This document shows positions 1 to 9,300 of a stretch of 64,000 bases of DNA, piece by piece. This stretch comes from Enterococcus lactis (GTDB lineage: Bacteria > Bacillota > Bacilli > Lactobacillales > Enterococcaceae), in assembly GCF_015751045.1 (NCBI RefSeq), contig NZ_BNJW01000010.1, positions 41,942-105,941 on the forward strand, given 5' to 3'. The notes below the pieces were generated by a model. That model made no database searches and was not told the origin of the DNA. It was given only the letters and a program-made list of their open reading frames with translations. Within the stretch, counting starts at the first letter, position 1, and the number at the start of each line of letters is the position of its first letter. The translations under genes were made by a program, and so were the position numbers.

Positions 1-1
1 T

Positions 2-2356
2 GGTGACTATTTCAAAAATGAAGCCATCCACTGGGCATGGGAATTTTTGACTGATCCAAAATGGATGGCATTCGATCCAGAAAAACTTTATGTAACAGTT
101 TATCCAAAAGATACAGAAGCAAAACGCATCTGGCATGAAGAAGTCGGTCTGCCGCTAGATCACATTATCGATGTAGAAGACAACTTCTGGGATATCGGAG
201 CAGGCCCATGTGGACCAGATACGGAAATTTTCTATGATCGAGGAGAAGCTTATAACGATTTAGCAGAAGATGATCCTGAAAACTATCCAGGAGGAGAAAA
301 TGAACGTTATTTAGAAATCTGGAACTTGGTATTTTCAGAATTCAACCATAAACCTGATAATACATTTGAACCACTTCCTCATAAAAACATTGATACGGGC
401 ATGGGATTGGAACGTATGGTCTCAATCGTTCAAGATGCGCCAACGAACTTTGAGACAGATTTGTTTATGCCTATTATCCACGCTGTAGAAAAGCTAAGCA
501 AACAAGTAAAATATGGTGAAAACCCAGTAACAGATATTTCTTACAAAGTAATCGCAGATCATATTCGCGCCCTTTCATTTGCTATTGGCGATGGTGCATT
601 ACCATCGAATGAAGGAAGAGGGTATGTCTTACGCCGTTTGCTTCGTCGTGCGGTCATGCATGGGAAAAAATTAGGTATTGAACAAGCATTCTTATATCGT
701 TTAGTCCCTGTCGTTGGAGAGATCATGGTAAGTTATTATCCTGAAGTACTTCAACAAAAAGAATTTATTGAAAAAGTTATCCGTACAGAAGAAGAACGTT
801 TCAATGAAACAATCAATGAAGGTTTGGAAATCTTGAATCAAGTGATCCAAGAAGTGAAAAACGAAAACGGTACGACTCTAGCAGGAAAAGACATCTTCAA
901 ACTATACGACACATATGGCTTCCCAGTAGAATTAACGGAAGAAGTGGCAGAAGATGAAGGACTGAAAGTTGATCATGCTGGTTTTGAAAAAGAAATGGAC
1001 GCACAACGTGAACGTGCTCGCTCTGCCCGTAGTACAGAAAAATCAATGGGTGTACAATCTGCTTTATTGACAGATATCAAAGTAGAAAGTAAATTCATCG
1101 GATACACGGAGCAAGAATCAGATAGTCAATTATTGGTCATCGTAAAAGGCGAATCTCTTCTGAACGAAATCGCAGAAGGTGAAGCTCAAATGATCTTTGA
1201 CCAAACACCTTTTTATGCAGAAATGGGTGGCCAAGTAGCAGACCAAGGTTGGATCATGGATGAAGCAGGAGAAATCGTTGCAGTTGTTACAGATGTTCAA
1301 AAAGCGCCTAATGGTCAATTTATGCACACAGTAGAAGTAAAAGCACCAATGAGCGAAGGACAAACCTATCATCTATTGATCGATCAATCAATGCGCAATC
1401 GTATCATCAAAAACCATACAGCAACCCATCTACTGCACAAAGCATTGAAAGAAGTACTTGGCGAGCATGCAAATCAAGCTGGTTCTTTAGTTGCTCCTGG
1501 ACATTTACGATTCGACTTTACCCACTTTGGTCAAATCACTTCAGATGAATTAGCTGAAATGGAAAGAATCGTCAACGAAAAAATCTGGGAAGCTATCCCA
1601 GTTGAAACAATTGAAACAGATATCGATACAGCCAAAAATATGGGTGCAATGGCTTTGTTTGGTGAAAAATACGGACATGACGTTCGCGTAGTAAATATTG
1701 GCGGTTGGTCAATCGAACTGTGCGGAGGCACACATGTAGCAAACACAGAAAACATCGGAATCTTCAAAATCGTTTCTGAATCAGGAATTGGTGCAGGCGT
1801 GCGACGAATCGAGGCTGTAACAAGCAAAGAAGCGTACGAACTACTTGAAGAAGAAGAAAAACAACTAAAACAAGTAGCAGCAATTGTTAAATCACCTCAA
1901 TTGAAGGAAGTTGTTTCAAAAGCGGAACAATTGCAACAGCAAGTAAGAGAGCTACAAAAGGAAAATGAACAATTAGCTAGCAAGTTAGCGAATCAACAAG
2001 CCGGTGATGTATTCAAGGATCCAGAAACGATCAGTGGAAAAACAATCATTGCAGCACAAGTAAAAGTGAAAGACATGAATCAGCTGCGTCAATTAGCTGA
2101 CCAATGGAAACAAAAAAATATTTCAGACATTCTTGTTTTAGCAAACGAACAAGAAGGAAAAGTCAGTCTGCTAGCGGCAATGACGAAAGAATCAAATGAA
2201 GCTGGACTAAAAGCTGGCGACTTGATTAAAGCAATCGCACCAAAAGTAGGCGGTGGCGGTGGTGGACGTCCAGATATGGCACAAGCTGGTGGGAAAAACC
2301 CTGCTGGTATTCCAGATGCACTTAAAGCTGCGAAAGAATGGCTTGCGCAACAATAG
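2..2356 (+). CDS. alaS: Alanine--tRNA ligase, 3' part (N-terminus outside window)
   Basis: Charges tRNA-Ala with alanine in the cytoplasm and hydrolyses misacylated Ser/Gly-tRNA. The frame is open from base 2 to the stop at 2356, about 784 residues. Bacterial AlaS is about 875-880 residues, so roughly the first 95 are missing; the TTG at 47 is an internal Leu codon, not a start. Visible parts in order are the catalytic domain, the editing domain with its HTATH zinc motif (bases about 1414-1428), the CGGTH motif (about 1720-1734), a coiled-coil linker and the glycine-rich C-Ala domain near the end (GGGGGG). A hairpin terminator follows. Identification is from family motifs. Confidence 0.97.
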   Translation, partial: GDYFKNEAIHWAWEFLTDPKWMAFDPEKLYVTVYPKDTEAKRIWHEEVGLPLDHIIDVEDNFWDIGAGPCGPDTEIFYDRGEAYNDLAEDDPENYPGGENERYLEIWNLVFSEFNHKPDNTFEPLPHKNIDTGMGLERMVSIVQDAPTNFETDLFMPIIHAVEKLSKQVKYGENPVTDISYKVIADHIRALSFAIGDGALPSNEGRGYVLRRLLRRAVMHGKKLGIEQAFLYRLVPVVGEIMVSYYPEVLQQKEFIEKVIRTEEERFNETINEGLEILNQVIQEVKNENGTTLAGKDIFKLYDTYGFPVELTEEVAEDEGLKVDHAGFEKEMDAQRERARSARSTEKSMGVQSALLTDIKVESKFIGYTEQESDSQLLVIVKGESLLNEIAEGEAQMIFDQTPFYAEMGGQVADQGWIMDEAGEIVAVVTDVQKAPNGQFMHTVEVKAPMSEGQTYHLLIDQSMRNRIIKNHTATHLLHKALKEVLGEHANQAGSLVAPGHLRFDFTHFGQITSDELAEMERIVNEKIWEAIPVETIETDIDTAKNMGAMALFGEKYGHDVRVVNIGGWSIELCGGTHVANTENIGIFKIVSESGIGAGVRRIEAVTSKEAYELLEEEEKQLKQVAAIVKSPQLKEVVSKAEQLQQQVRELQKENEQLASKLANQQAGDVFKDPETISGKTIIAAQVKVKDMNQLRQLADQWKQKNISDILVLANEQEGKVSLLAAMTKESNEAGLKAGDLIKAIAPKVGGGGGGRPDMAQAGGKNPAGIPDALKAAKEWLAQQ

Positions 2357-2412
2357 ACCGTTTATGTTTGATAGAAAAAAACAACTGTTCAATCATTGAA
2401 CGAAACACGATC

Positions 2413-2452
2413 ATGGGGGCGAAGACAAATAGTCTTGCCCTCATACTTTTTT
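2413..2452 (+). terminator. Rho-independent terminator of alaS
   Basis: Near-perfect inverted repeat (about 13 bp, one bulge, loop of about five bases) followed by a run of T. It lies 57 bases after the alaS stop. Confidence 0.75.
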
Positions 2453-2506
2453 CGATGGGATAGAAGAGCGCGTCTAATCAATTGGTCGATTTCGGATGGT
2501 CTTTAG

Positions 2507-2535
2507 TTGACGAAAGTGACAGAAATTTTTACGAT
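2507..2535 (+). promoter_or_regulatory. Putative promoter of the ECF S-component gene
   Basis: TTGACG and TACGAT separated by 17 bases, 28 bases before the ATG at 2563. The -10 box has two mismatches to consensus. Inferred from sequence only. Confidence 0.45.
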
Positions 2536-2562
2536 TAGTATAAATAAAAAGGGGTGAAAACA

Positions 2563-3159
2563 ATGAATAGCAGAAATAAAACCTTTCGACTAGTCTTACG
2601 TGCTATCTTATTAGCAATCATCATCGTACAAGCTATGGTACCTTGGCTTGGCTTTATTCCATTAGGGTTCATCAGTTTAACGATTATTCATATTACAGTA
2701 ATTATTGCCGCAGTAGTATTGGGTCCAAAAGATGGTATGGTAATTGGCCTGTTTTGGGGAATTGCTACAATTGTCCGTGCCTACGCCATGCCGACAACGC
2801 CATTTGATACATTGGTATTCACGAACCCGATTATTTCGGTAGTTCCCAGAGTACTTGTTGGCTTAGTAGCTGGTTTGGTTTTCCACTGGATTTATCAAAA
2901 AAATAAATCAATAACAATCAGCTCGATCTTTGCAGGAGTATTAGGTTCGTTGGTCAATACAGTCTTAGTGTTAGGATTCATGGGATTATTTTATACAGGT
3001 GCAACGGCAGATGCCTATGGTGTAGATTCTGCTCTTTTATTTAAAACCTTAGCAGGAGTTGCAGCAATCAATGGGATACCCGAAGCAATAGGAGCGGGAA
3101 TCATAACACCATTACTAGCAAAAGCGTTATTTGCAGCAACACCATTAAAACCAGAATAA
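2563..3159 (+). CDS. ECF transporter S component (vitamin-type substrate-binding membrane subunit)
   Basis: A 198-residue, very hydrophobic protein with about six membrane segments, typical of the substrate-capture (S) subunit of energy-coupling factor transporters that take up vitamins using a shared EcfAAT module encoded elsewhere. The gene is monocistronic, between terminators. An in-frame GTG at 2554 overlaps the GGGG of the ribosome binding site, so the ATG at 2563 (spacing about 8) is preferred. I cannot assign the vitamin: no riboswitch is recognisable in the leader. A pantothenate- or riboflavin-type substrate is possible but not shown. Confidence 0.8.
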   Translation: MNSRNKTFRLVLRAILLAIIIVQAMVPWLGFIPLGFISLTIIHITVIIAAVVLGPKDGMVIGLFWGIATIVRAYAMPTTPFDTLVFTNPIISVVPRVLVGLVAGLVFHWIYQKNKSITISSIFAGVLGSLVNTVLVLGFMGLFYTGATADAYGVDSALLFKTLAGVAAINGIPEAIGAGIITPLLAKALFAATPLKPE

Positions 3160-3204
3160 TGGCCATCTTTGAATGAATAATAGGACGCATGATAGATAGA
3201 AAAA

Positions 3205-3235
3205 GGAAGAGAGGAATTGTCCTCTCCATCTTTTT
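3205..3235 (+). terminator. Weak hairpin terminator after the ECF gene
   Basis: Seven-bp stem GAGAGGA/TCCTCTC with a four-base loop, then a T-rich run starting five bases downstream. Confidence 0.4.
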
Positions 3236-3271
3236 ACCTGAGCAACAAGCAAACTAGAAGGGGTAAAAAAC

Positions 3272-4420
3272 TTGGTTAAGAAACAAGAAGAAAAAAAGAA
3301 ACAAATACCGCAACAGCGGACAAAAAAAGGAGTATTAGCTGGCATATTAGGATTGGTTACGAATCTGATCTTGTTTGTCTCTAAGCTAATGATTGGACTT
3401 TTTTCAGGGAGTGTCTCCATTATGGCTGATGCAGTGAATAGTCTATCAGACACTGCTTCATCCATATTGACTTTGATTGGATTTAAAATTGCTGCAAAGC
3501 CAGCGGATCAGGAACATCCTTATGGACATGAACGTTTCGAATATATCAGTGGGTTATTTGTTTCAATCATCATTACTTATGTAGGATTTCAATTTTTAGA
3601 GTCATCCGTTGAAAAAATCATCCATCCAGAAAATGTCTCTTTAGCACCCATCGTCTTTTTTGCCCTAATCATTTCCATCTTTTTGAAATTTGCACAAGGA
3701 AAAATGTACCAGGTTATTGCACGATCCATTGATTCTGAAACATTGAGAGCTACAGCAACAGATAGTTATAATGATGTCTTTACTACACTGGCTGTATTGC
3801 TTTCAGCAGCAATCGAATGGGTAACTGGATGGCGTATCGATGGATATATCGGTTTTGCTTTAGCATTATATATCCTTTATAGTGGATTGACGATGCTTCG
3901 GAATTTTGTATATGAGCTATTAGGTAGTCGCCCAACGTCAGCAGAGATTGAAGAAATGGAAGAGCACTTGAATGCTTGCAACGATATACTTGGCTATCAT
4001 GATTTGTTGGTGCATAACTATGGGCCCAATAAACGCTTTGCATCAGTCCACATCGAAGTAAATGAATCAATGAACTTGAATGAAGCACATAAGATTATTG
4101 ACTTGATAGAAAAAGACTTTAAAAAGTCTTTGGATGTGGAACTCGTCTGTCACTTGGACCCAATGCCTGTTGATAACGAAAAATACTATAATATCTTGCA
4201 TCAATTAAAGCAAATCCTTCTTGAAACAGGTAGAGGGCTCGATATACATGATTTTAGAGTCATCCATCAAGGGAAAACGCTGCAGTTTGATGTAGTTGTT
4301 CCTGAAAAATTCCAATGTGATGATACAGAACTCGAAAGAATTTTACGTATTCAAATAGAAGAGAAAATCGGAGATTATCATTTGGAAATCACGTTTGATC
4401 ACAATTATCTTTTGTATTAA
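3272..4420 (+). CDS. Cation diffusion facilitator (CDF) family metal efflux protein
   Basis: A 382-residue CDF transporter that would export divalent metal ions (Zn, Fe, Mn or Co) by proton antiport. After a lysine-rich N-terminus come the metal-site segment DAVNSLSD in TM2 (about residues 52-59) and HPYGHERFEY just after TM3, further TMs with DSYNDVFTT (about 163-171), then a cytoplasmic CDF C-terminal domain rich in His and Asp (about 210-300). The last 80 residues extend beyond a minimal CDF. It starts at TTG 3272, behind AGAAGGGG at good spacing. The metal cannot be told from sequence, and no metal-responsive operator was found. Confidence 0.9.
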   Translation: MVKKQEEKKKQIPQQRTKKGVLAGILGLVTNLILFVSKLMIGLFSGSVSIMADAVNSLSDTASSILTLIGFKIAAKPADQEHPYGHERFEYISGLFVSIIITYVGFQFLESSVEKIIHPENVSLAPIVFFALIISIFLKFAQGKMYQVIARSIDSETLRATATDSYNDVFTTLAVLLSAAIEWVTGWRIDGYIGFALALYILYSGLTMLRNFVYELLGSRPTSAEIEEMEEHLNACNDILGYHDLLVHNYGPNKRFASVHIEVNESMNLNEAHKIIDLIEKDFKKSLDVELVCHLDPMPVDNEKYYNILHQLKQILLETGRGLDIHDFRVIHQGKTLQFDVVVPEKFQCDDTELERILRIQIEEKIGDYHLEITFDHNYLLY

Positions 4421-4436
4421 AGATAAGATACTAAAA

Positions 4437-4468
4437 AGACTCTTTAAAGTTTTTTCTTCAAAGAGTCT
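4437..4468. terminator. Bidirectional terminator between the CDF gene and the RNase H gene
   Basis: Stem AGACTCTTT.../...AAAGAGTCT with A-rich 5' and T-rich 3' flanks. It serves the plus-strand CDF gene and reaches the stop codon of the converging RNase H gene. Confidence 0.75.
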
Positions 4469-4871
4469 ATCTTTCTTTTAATTGTTTTTGTAGGGCTTGT
4501 CGTGCGAGGTTATCTGCCCCTTTGTTTTTGTTTTCGGGCAACCATTGTAGGATCAACAAGGAAAAGTCGGGCAGAAGTTCTTTGATTTTTTGGAGATAGG
4601 GAAGGAAAAGCTCGTTTTTCGTTGTGTTTTTATCGACTGTAGAAACCAGTGTTTTGCTGTCTGAAAAACAGAAAATCGTTTCATTCTGTAAATCTTTATT
4701 CTTTAGAAATTCTAAAGTTTTTAAAAAGACTTCGAACTCTGCTTGATGGTTTGTCCCTACGGAAAGGGGAATAGATAGCTGTTCTTGTTTACCTTGATAG
4801 ACAATCAAGATCCCTCCCCCGCTAGGTCCAGGGTTGCCTTTTGTAGAGGCATCAATGTATACTTTTAACAT
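4467..4871 (-). CDS. RNase HI-like (reverse-transcriptase-like) family protein
   Basis: A 134-residue RNase H-fold protein that would cleave the RNA strand of RNA-DNA hybrids. The fold starts at residue 4 with YIDAS (first catalytic Asp) and GNPGPSGGG. It continues with NHQAEFEVF (Glu, about 48), FSDSKT (Asp, about 71) and GADNLAR (last Asp, about 122), so the DEDD metal-binding set appears complete. It is shorter than E. coli RnhA and belongs to the compact Gram-positive group. It diverges from ebsA. Whether it is a true RNase HI or a paralogue acting on another substrate is not decided by sequence. Confidence 0.85.
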   Translation of the reverse strand: MLKVYIDASTKGNPGPSGGGILIVYQGKQEQLSIPLSVGTNHQAEFEVFLKTLEFLKNKDLQNETIFCFSDSKTLVSTVDKNTTKNELFLPYLQKIKELLPDFSLLILQWLPENKNKGADNLARQALQKQLKER

Positions 4872-4949
4872 AAAAAGAGATTCTCCTTTTTGTTCAAATT
4901 AATGTTATGGTAAGATTATATCATTACTGAATCGGTGAGAGGTTAGAGA

Positions 4950-5399
4950 ATGAAAAAAAATATTCGATGGCAGCCTGAACTGGCACATACGATCATCTAT
5001 TGGTCATTGACCTTGATCATTCTGTTTTTTAGTCTGATTCTTTCTTTAGAAAACACGGGTCCTTATTGGAAAAGCAATGTTGTTTTAGGTGTTTTTCTTG
5101 TTTTTCTATTTCTAGGATGGCGGCGTTCTTTTATTTTAAAATCCAACTCGGTCATCATACGCTATGCTGCTTTTTGGAAAGATCGGGAAATAACTGTCGG
5201 TCAGATTCGGTCTTTGACACCGACTAATACAGGAGTACAAATGACATTGCAAAATGAGAAAGCCCCATCTGTTTTTATGATGCGAAAAAAAGATCAAGTG
5301 GTTCTTTTTGATCATCTTGAAAAAAACGGGCCTAAAGTAGAACCATCTTCTCAACAGAAAAGAAATAATATCCCATATACGAAAAATAGAAAAAGTTAA
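4950..5399 (+). CDS. ebsA: EbsA-family membrane protein
   Basis: A 149-residue protein with two closely spaced membrane segments (about residues 13-31 and 42-57), then a basic soluble domain and a charged, probably disordered tail. It matches the enterococcal EbsA family, described in E. faecalis as a pore-forming or surface-related protein near an RNase H-like gene, which is also the arrangement here. The molecular role is poorly established. ATG at 4950 follows GAGAGGTTAGAGA. Confidence 0.8.
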   Translation: MKKNIRWQPELAHTIIYWSLTLIILFFSLILSLENTGPYWKSNVVLGVFLVFLFLGWRRSFILKSNSVIIRYAAFWKDREITVGQIRSLTPTNTGVQMTLQNEKAPSVFMMRKKDQVVLFDHLEKNGPKVEPSSQQKRNNIPYTKNRKS

Positions 5400-5446
5400 T
5401 TTTAAAAAATAGGCCCTGAAGAAATGAGTCTTTGTAGGAAAAGAAA

Positions 5447-5487
5447 AGAGTGAGACGTACGGATCAACCCGTTAAGCGTCTCACTCT
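5447..5487. terminator. Bidirectional terminator between ebsA and the cold-shock gene
   Basis: An 11-bp perfect stem AGAGTGAGACG/CGTCTCACTCT. On the minus strand it is followed by a T-rich stretch, so it mainly ends the cold-shock transcript. Confidence 0.75.
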
Positions 5488-5502
5488 ATTTGATTATCTA
5501 AA

Positions 5503-5733
5503 TCAATGTATACTGGATTCGGAAGTCTGAACACTGCCTTTCTTGACATGGGCAGCTTGTGTTCCTCGATTCCCCTCGATGATCTCAAATTCGACCACTT
5601 GATTTTCTTCCAAAGTTTTGAATCCCTCTTCTTCAATCGCAGTAAAATGTACAAAAATTTCTTCTGTGTCATCATAACTGATAAAGCCGTATCCTTTTTT
5701 GTTGTCAAACCATTTTACAATTCCTGTGGTCAA
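5503..5733 (-). CDS. Cold-shock domain protein
   Basis: A single cold-shock (OB-fold) domain of about 76 residues that binds single-stranded RNA or DNA as a chaperone. RNP1 is seen as KGYGFIS and RNP2 as IFVHF. The TTG at 5733 gives MTTGIVKWF, which aligns with the usual Csp N-terminus and sits about 11 bases after AAAGG. A GTG at 5742 would add three residues and lies very close to the ribosome binding site. The C-terminus runs about ten residues past the usual end. The promoter is strong and the 5' leader short. Confidence 0.92.
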   Translation of the reverse strand: MTTGIVKWFDNKKGYGFISYDDTEEIFVHFTAIEEEGFKTLEENQVVEFEIIEGNRGTQAAHVKKGSVQTSESSIH

Positions 5734-5771
5734 AGCACTCACGACCTTTCTAAAGTCTGATCATAGCCTTC

Positions 5772-5800
5772 ATTATAAAGAGTATTTATAAGTACGTCAA
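5772..5800 (-). promoter_or_regulatory. Promoter of the cold-shock gene
   Basis: On the minus strand TTGACG and TATAAT are separated by 17 bases, about 40 bases before the start codon. A close match to a housekeeping sigma-A promoter. Confidence 0.75.
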
Positions 5801-5915
5801 ATAAATTAAAAACCTGTAATTTAATGTTTTTTTTCTGAATAAAAAAAGGTATAATTGGCATATCTTAACAAAGAAGATGTTTTGTTGAATAAAGTTCGTG
5901 AAAAGGGGTAATCAA

Positions 5916-7586
5916 ATGAAGAGTGATCTGCAAATTTCACAAGAAACAGAGCTAGAACCGATTATTGAAGTAGCTAGTAAATTAGATCTTAAGGAAGACG
6001 ATTTGGAACTGTATGGGAAATATAAGGCGAAAATCAATTTTTCTGGAATCAATCGATCAAAGGATAACGCTGAGGGGTATTTGATCTTAGTTACTTCCAT
6101 CAATCCAACACCAGCTGGCGAAGGAAAGTCAACGATCACTGTAGGATTAGGAGACGCGCTTAATAAAATCAATAAAAAATCTGTTATTGCATTGCGAGAA
6201 CCCTCACTTGGTCCTGTGATGGGAATCAAAGGTGGTGCTGCAGGCGGAGGATATGCACAGGTATTGCCTATGGAAGATATCAACTTGCATTTTACTGGTG
6301 ACATGCATGCTATCACAACAGCTAATAATGCATTATCTGCTCTTTTAGATAATCATATTCATCAAGGAAATGAATTGAACATCGATGCCCGCCGAGTGAT
6401 TTGGAAACGGGTAGTCGATCTCAATGATCGTGAACTGCGTAAAGTAATCGTTGGCTTGGGTGGGCCAATCCAAGGTGTCCCAAGAGAAGATGGGTTTGAT
6501 ATCACAGTTGCTAGCGAAATCATGGCTATCTTGTGTCTTGCGGCAGACCTTGAAGATTTAAAGGCTCGTCTTGCAAGGATCGTTGTCGGCTATACATTTG
6601 ACCGTCAGCCTGTGACTGCTGGAGACTTGAAAGCAGAAGGCGCTCTGGCATTACTGCTGAAAGATGCAATCAAGCCGAATCTTGTACAAACAATTTACGG
6701 AACACCAGCTTTTGTCCACGGGGGACCGTTTGCCAATATCGCCCATGGCTGCAATAGTATTTTAGCTACCAAGACAGCATTGAGATTAGCAGATTACGTT
6801 GTCACAGAGGCAGGATTTGGTGCAGATCTTGGCGGAGAGAAATTTTTAGATATCAAAGTACCTAACTTGAAAAAAGCGCCGGATGCAGTGGTGATCGTCG
6901 CAACAATCCGCGCATTGAAAATGCATGGTGGAATGAAAAAAGATGAACTTAAAAATGAGAATCTTGACGCTTTGAAAATAGGTTTTGCAAATTTAAAACG
7001 TCATATACGTAACATGGAACAATACCAACTCCCTGTGATCGTTGCAATCAATGAATTCGTAACAGATACAGATAGTGAGCTTACACTGCTGGAGCACTTG
7101 TGCGAAGATCAGGGAATCCTTGCTAAAAGAGCAAGTGTATGGGCAAATGGAGCAGAAGGTGGCGTTGATTTAGCAGAAGCTGTGGTACGATTGATTGATA
7201 GAAAAGAGGCTGATTACAAGCCATTGTATCGCCTAGAAGAAACGATACAAGAAAAGACTGAAACAATCGTCAAGAAAATCTACGGAGGAAATGGTGTTGT
7301 TTTTAGTAAAAAGGCGCAAAAACAAATAGAAGAATTTACGAAAAATGGATGGAATAATTTGCCGATTTGTATGGCGAAAACCCAATATTCATTCTCTGAT
7401 GATCCTTCATTGCTAGGCGCACCTGAAGATTTCACCATCACGATCCGAGAGATCATCCCAAAATTAGGGGCAGGATTTTTAGTAGCCTTAACTGGGGATG
7501 TTATGACGATGCCTGGTTTGCCTAAAAAACCTGCTGCATTAAATATGGACGTGACAAACGACGGAGAAGTATTGGGATTGTTTTAA
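5916..7586 (+). CDS. fhs: Formate--tetrahydrofolate ligase
   Basis: Makes 10-formyl-tetrahydrofolate from formate, THF and ATP, feeding purine synthesis and formyl-Met-tRNA. The 556 residues match the usual length. The ATP-binding loop TPAGEGKST lies near residue 65, followed by the conserved [19 protein letters not shown] segment and, at the end, [19 protein letters not shown] at 5898 is in frame but upstream of AAAAGGGG; the ATG at 5916 follows that site at the right distance. Monocistronic, with a terminator behind it. A TATAAT-like box lies at 5850-5855 without a clear -35 box. Confidence 0.97.
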   Translation: MKSDLQISQETELEPIIEVASKLDLKEDDLELYGKYKAKINFSGINRSKDNAEGYLILVTSINPTPAGEGKSTITVGLGDALNKINKKSVIALREPSLGPVMGIKGGAAGGGYAQVLPMEDINLHFTGDMHAITTANNALSALLDNHIHQGNELNIDARRVIWKRVVDLNDRELRKVIVGLGGPIQGVPREDGFDITVASEIMAILCLAADLEDLKARLARIVVGYTFDRQPVTAGDLKAEGALALLLKDAIKPNLVQTIYGTPAFVHGGPFANIAHGCNSILATKTALRLADYVVTEAGFGADLGGEKFLDIKVPNLKKAPDAVVIVATIRALKMHGGMKKDELKNENLDALKIGFANLKRHIRNMEQYQLPVIVAINEFVTDTDSELTLLEHLCEDQGILAKRASVWANGAEGGVDLAEAVVRLIDRKEADYKPLYRLEETIQEKTETIVKKIYGGNGVVFSKKAQKQIEEFTKNGWNNLPICMAKTQYSFSDDPSLLGAPEDFTITIREIIPKLGAGFLVALTGDVMTMPGLPKKPAALNMDVTNDGEVLGLF

Positions 7587-7635
7587 GCTTGATTATAATC
7601 TACCGTATACTAAATGACTTTCATTAAACATAAGA

Positions 7636-7668
7636 GGAGCTGTATTTTGACTACAGCTTCTTTTTTTG
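7636..7668 (+). terminator. Terminator of fhs
   Basis: Hairpin with stem AGCTGTA/TACAGCT extended by A/G pairs, followed by seven T residues. Confidence 0.75.
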
Positions 7669-7759
7669 AAGGTGTCAAGAGATTAATTGTGTTTGCACTA
7701 GGATCATTCTTTTTCTTTATTGTATTTTGAGCTATACTAAAGCATAATAGGAGGGTACG

Positions 7760-8146
7760 ATGAAAACGACATTTATAAGAAAAACCGGTTTTTACGGTAT
7801 GGGCAGCTCGATTCAATTAAGAATCAATAATGAAAAACGCAGTGTTCTCAATCATGAACAAAAGATAACGCTTGATCTGGAAGTGCCCTTTACGATGCAG
7901 GTCACCTTTTATTGGCTAAAAAGCCCCGTTTATACAGTGAAAGAAGCAAAGCCTGTTTATGTGATCACAATGAATGGTTTGATTCTTCAAATCTACCCGT
8001 TCTTATTTCTGGCAACTGGATTGGGGGCCGTTTTCCTACAAAATCTATTTTTCAGTTTTTTTGCAGTTATCGTGTTATTTGCGTTCTTTTTCTATATAAA
8101 AAACCGGGCATATTTGATCAAGGAGGAAAATTATGGCAAACTCTGA
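7760..8146 (+). CDS. Hypothetical protein with two C-terminal membrane segments
   Basis: A 128-residue protein I do not recognise. The first 75 residues look like a small soluble beta-rich domain. Two hydrophobic stretches follow (about 76-93 and 95-113), then a short charged tail. It overlaps the CBS-domain gene by 14 bases and is led by GGAGGG, so it is very likely translated and co-transcribed with the CBS gene. Function unknown. Confidence 0.7.
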   Translation: MKTTFIRKTGFYGMGSSIQLRINNEKRSVLNHEQKITLDLEVPFTMQVTFYWLKSPVYTVKEAKPVYVITMNGLILQIYPFLFLATGLGAVFLQNLFFSFFAVIVLFAFFFYIKNRAYLIKEENYGKL

Positions 8147-8831
8147 TCTTTTTTTAATCAGTTTCAATCGAATCGAAAAATGGATGAGAGACGAGATGGG
8201 AAATGCACGAAACATGGGATTTACCGAACTTGTCAGACGCCTAGCTCAAAGAAAACAATTGATGATCAGAAAATATGAAGATGATCTTTTACAGCTTGCT
8301 CAGTTAAGGAATGCAATCGTCCATGACCGAATCGCCGTCGATTTTGTCATTGCAGAACCAAATGATTGGACAGTCAAGCGAATCCAGTTGATCGAACAAG
8401 AACTGATACGCCCAGAAACCGTACTACCTCGATTTGCAAAACGTGTAACAGGTTTTGAGCAAGATCTTCCGCTACTTGAACTGTTAAAGATAGTAGCAGA
8501 AAAAAGGTATTCACAGTTTCCGTTATATAATAAAGGAAAATTTGTAGCATTGATTACTTTACGGAATATCGGATTTTGGCTAGCAAAAGAAAGCCAAAAA
8601 GGTCCTGTTGATTTAACAAATAAACGAGCATTGGATTTGATTATCCAGAATGGGAAGTACACAAATTATCATTTTGTTCCAGCAAAAACACATATTTACG
8701 AGGTTGAAGCGATGTTTCGCGAGCAAGGAACTTTGGAAGCCGTACTTATCACTAAAGATGGGAATCCCGATGGTAATCTGCTTGGGATCATACGACCTCG
8801 CGATATTTATAAACAAATAGAAAAGGATTGA
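8133..8831 (+). CDS. CBS-domain protein
   Basis: A 232-residue cytoplasmic protein. The N-terminal 90 residues are helical and charged, and resemble the nucleic-acid/HEPN-like head found before CBS pairs. The remainder contains a CBS pair (about 105-225), with segments such as KRYSQFPLYNKGKFVALIT and GNLLGIIRPRDIY typical of adenosine-nucleotide-sensing CBS motifs. It overlaps the upstream hypothetical gene and ends four bases before lspA. Likely a nucleotide-responsive regulator; target unknown. Confidence 0.75.
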   Translation: MANSDLFLISFNRIEKWMRDEMGNARNMGFTELVRRLAQRKQLMIRKYEDDLLQLAQLRNAIVHDRIAVDFVIAEPNDWTVKRIQLIEQELIRPETVLPRFAKRVTGFEQDLPLLELLKIVAEKRYSQFPLYNKGKFVALITLRNIGFWLAKESQKGPVDLTNKRALDLIIQNGKYTNYHFVPAKTHIYEVEAMFREQGTLEAVLITKDGNPDGNLLGIIRPRDIYKQIEKD

Positions 8832-8835
8832 TTTT

Positions 8836-9300
8836 TTGTTAATTATTTATTGGATATTCAGCGCTCTGCTAGTGGGAGTGGATCAGCTGGTCAAATGGTG
8901 GATCACTGATAATTTAGCGCTTGGAGAGACGAAAAGTCTTATACCAGGTATTTTGTCACTGAATCATATTCGAAACACTGGAGCCGCATGGAGTATGCTA
9001 GAAGGGAAGATGTGGTTCTTTACTATAGTGACACTCATTGCAGTCGTTGTGATTCTCACATTGATGATTAAAAATCGGGAAAAAGGCAATCGCTGGTTCA
9101 TGATTGGATTGAGCCTGATTCTAGCTGGTGCGATTGGCAACTTTATTGATCGTCTCCGACTTGGCTATGTAGTAGATATGTTTCAAACAGACTTTATGAA
9201 CTTTCCAATTTTCAATGTAGCAGATGTGACACTTGTATGTGGAGTGATCTGTATATTAATTTATATTATTTTAGATGAAAAGGATCAAAGGAAAAAATGA
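8836..9300 (+). CDS. lspA: Lipoprotein signal peptidase (signal peptidase II)
   Basis: A membrane aspartyl protease that removes signal peptides from prolipoproteins after Cys lipidation. The 154 residues form four membrane segments. Conserved boxes are DQLVKWW, NHIRNTGAAWS, GNFIDRL followed by GYVVDM, and FNVADVTL, which place the catalytic Asp pair at D114 and D130. It starts at TTG 8836 behind AAAAGGA. It overlaps the next gene by four bases, the usual lspA-rluD coupling. Confidence 0.97.
   Translation: MLIIYWIFSALLVGVDQLVKWWITDNLALGETKSLIPGILSLNHIRNTGAAWSMLEGKMWFFTIVTLIAVVVILTLMIKNREKGNRWFMIGLSLILAGAIGNFIDRLRLGYVVDMFQTDFMNFPIFNVADVTLVCGVICILIYIILDEKDQRKK

Noticed and set aside
1130..1827. 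Minus-strand frames inside alaS
   Set aside because: They lie opposite strongly conserved alaS codons and have no family features.
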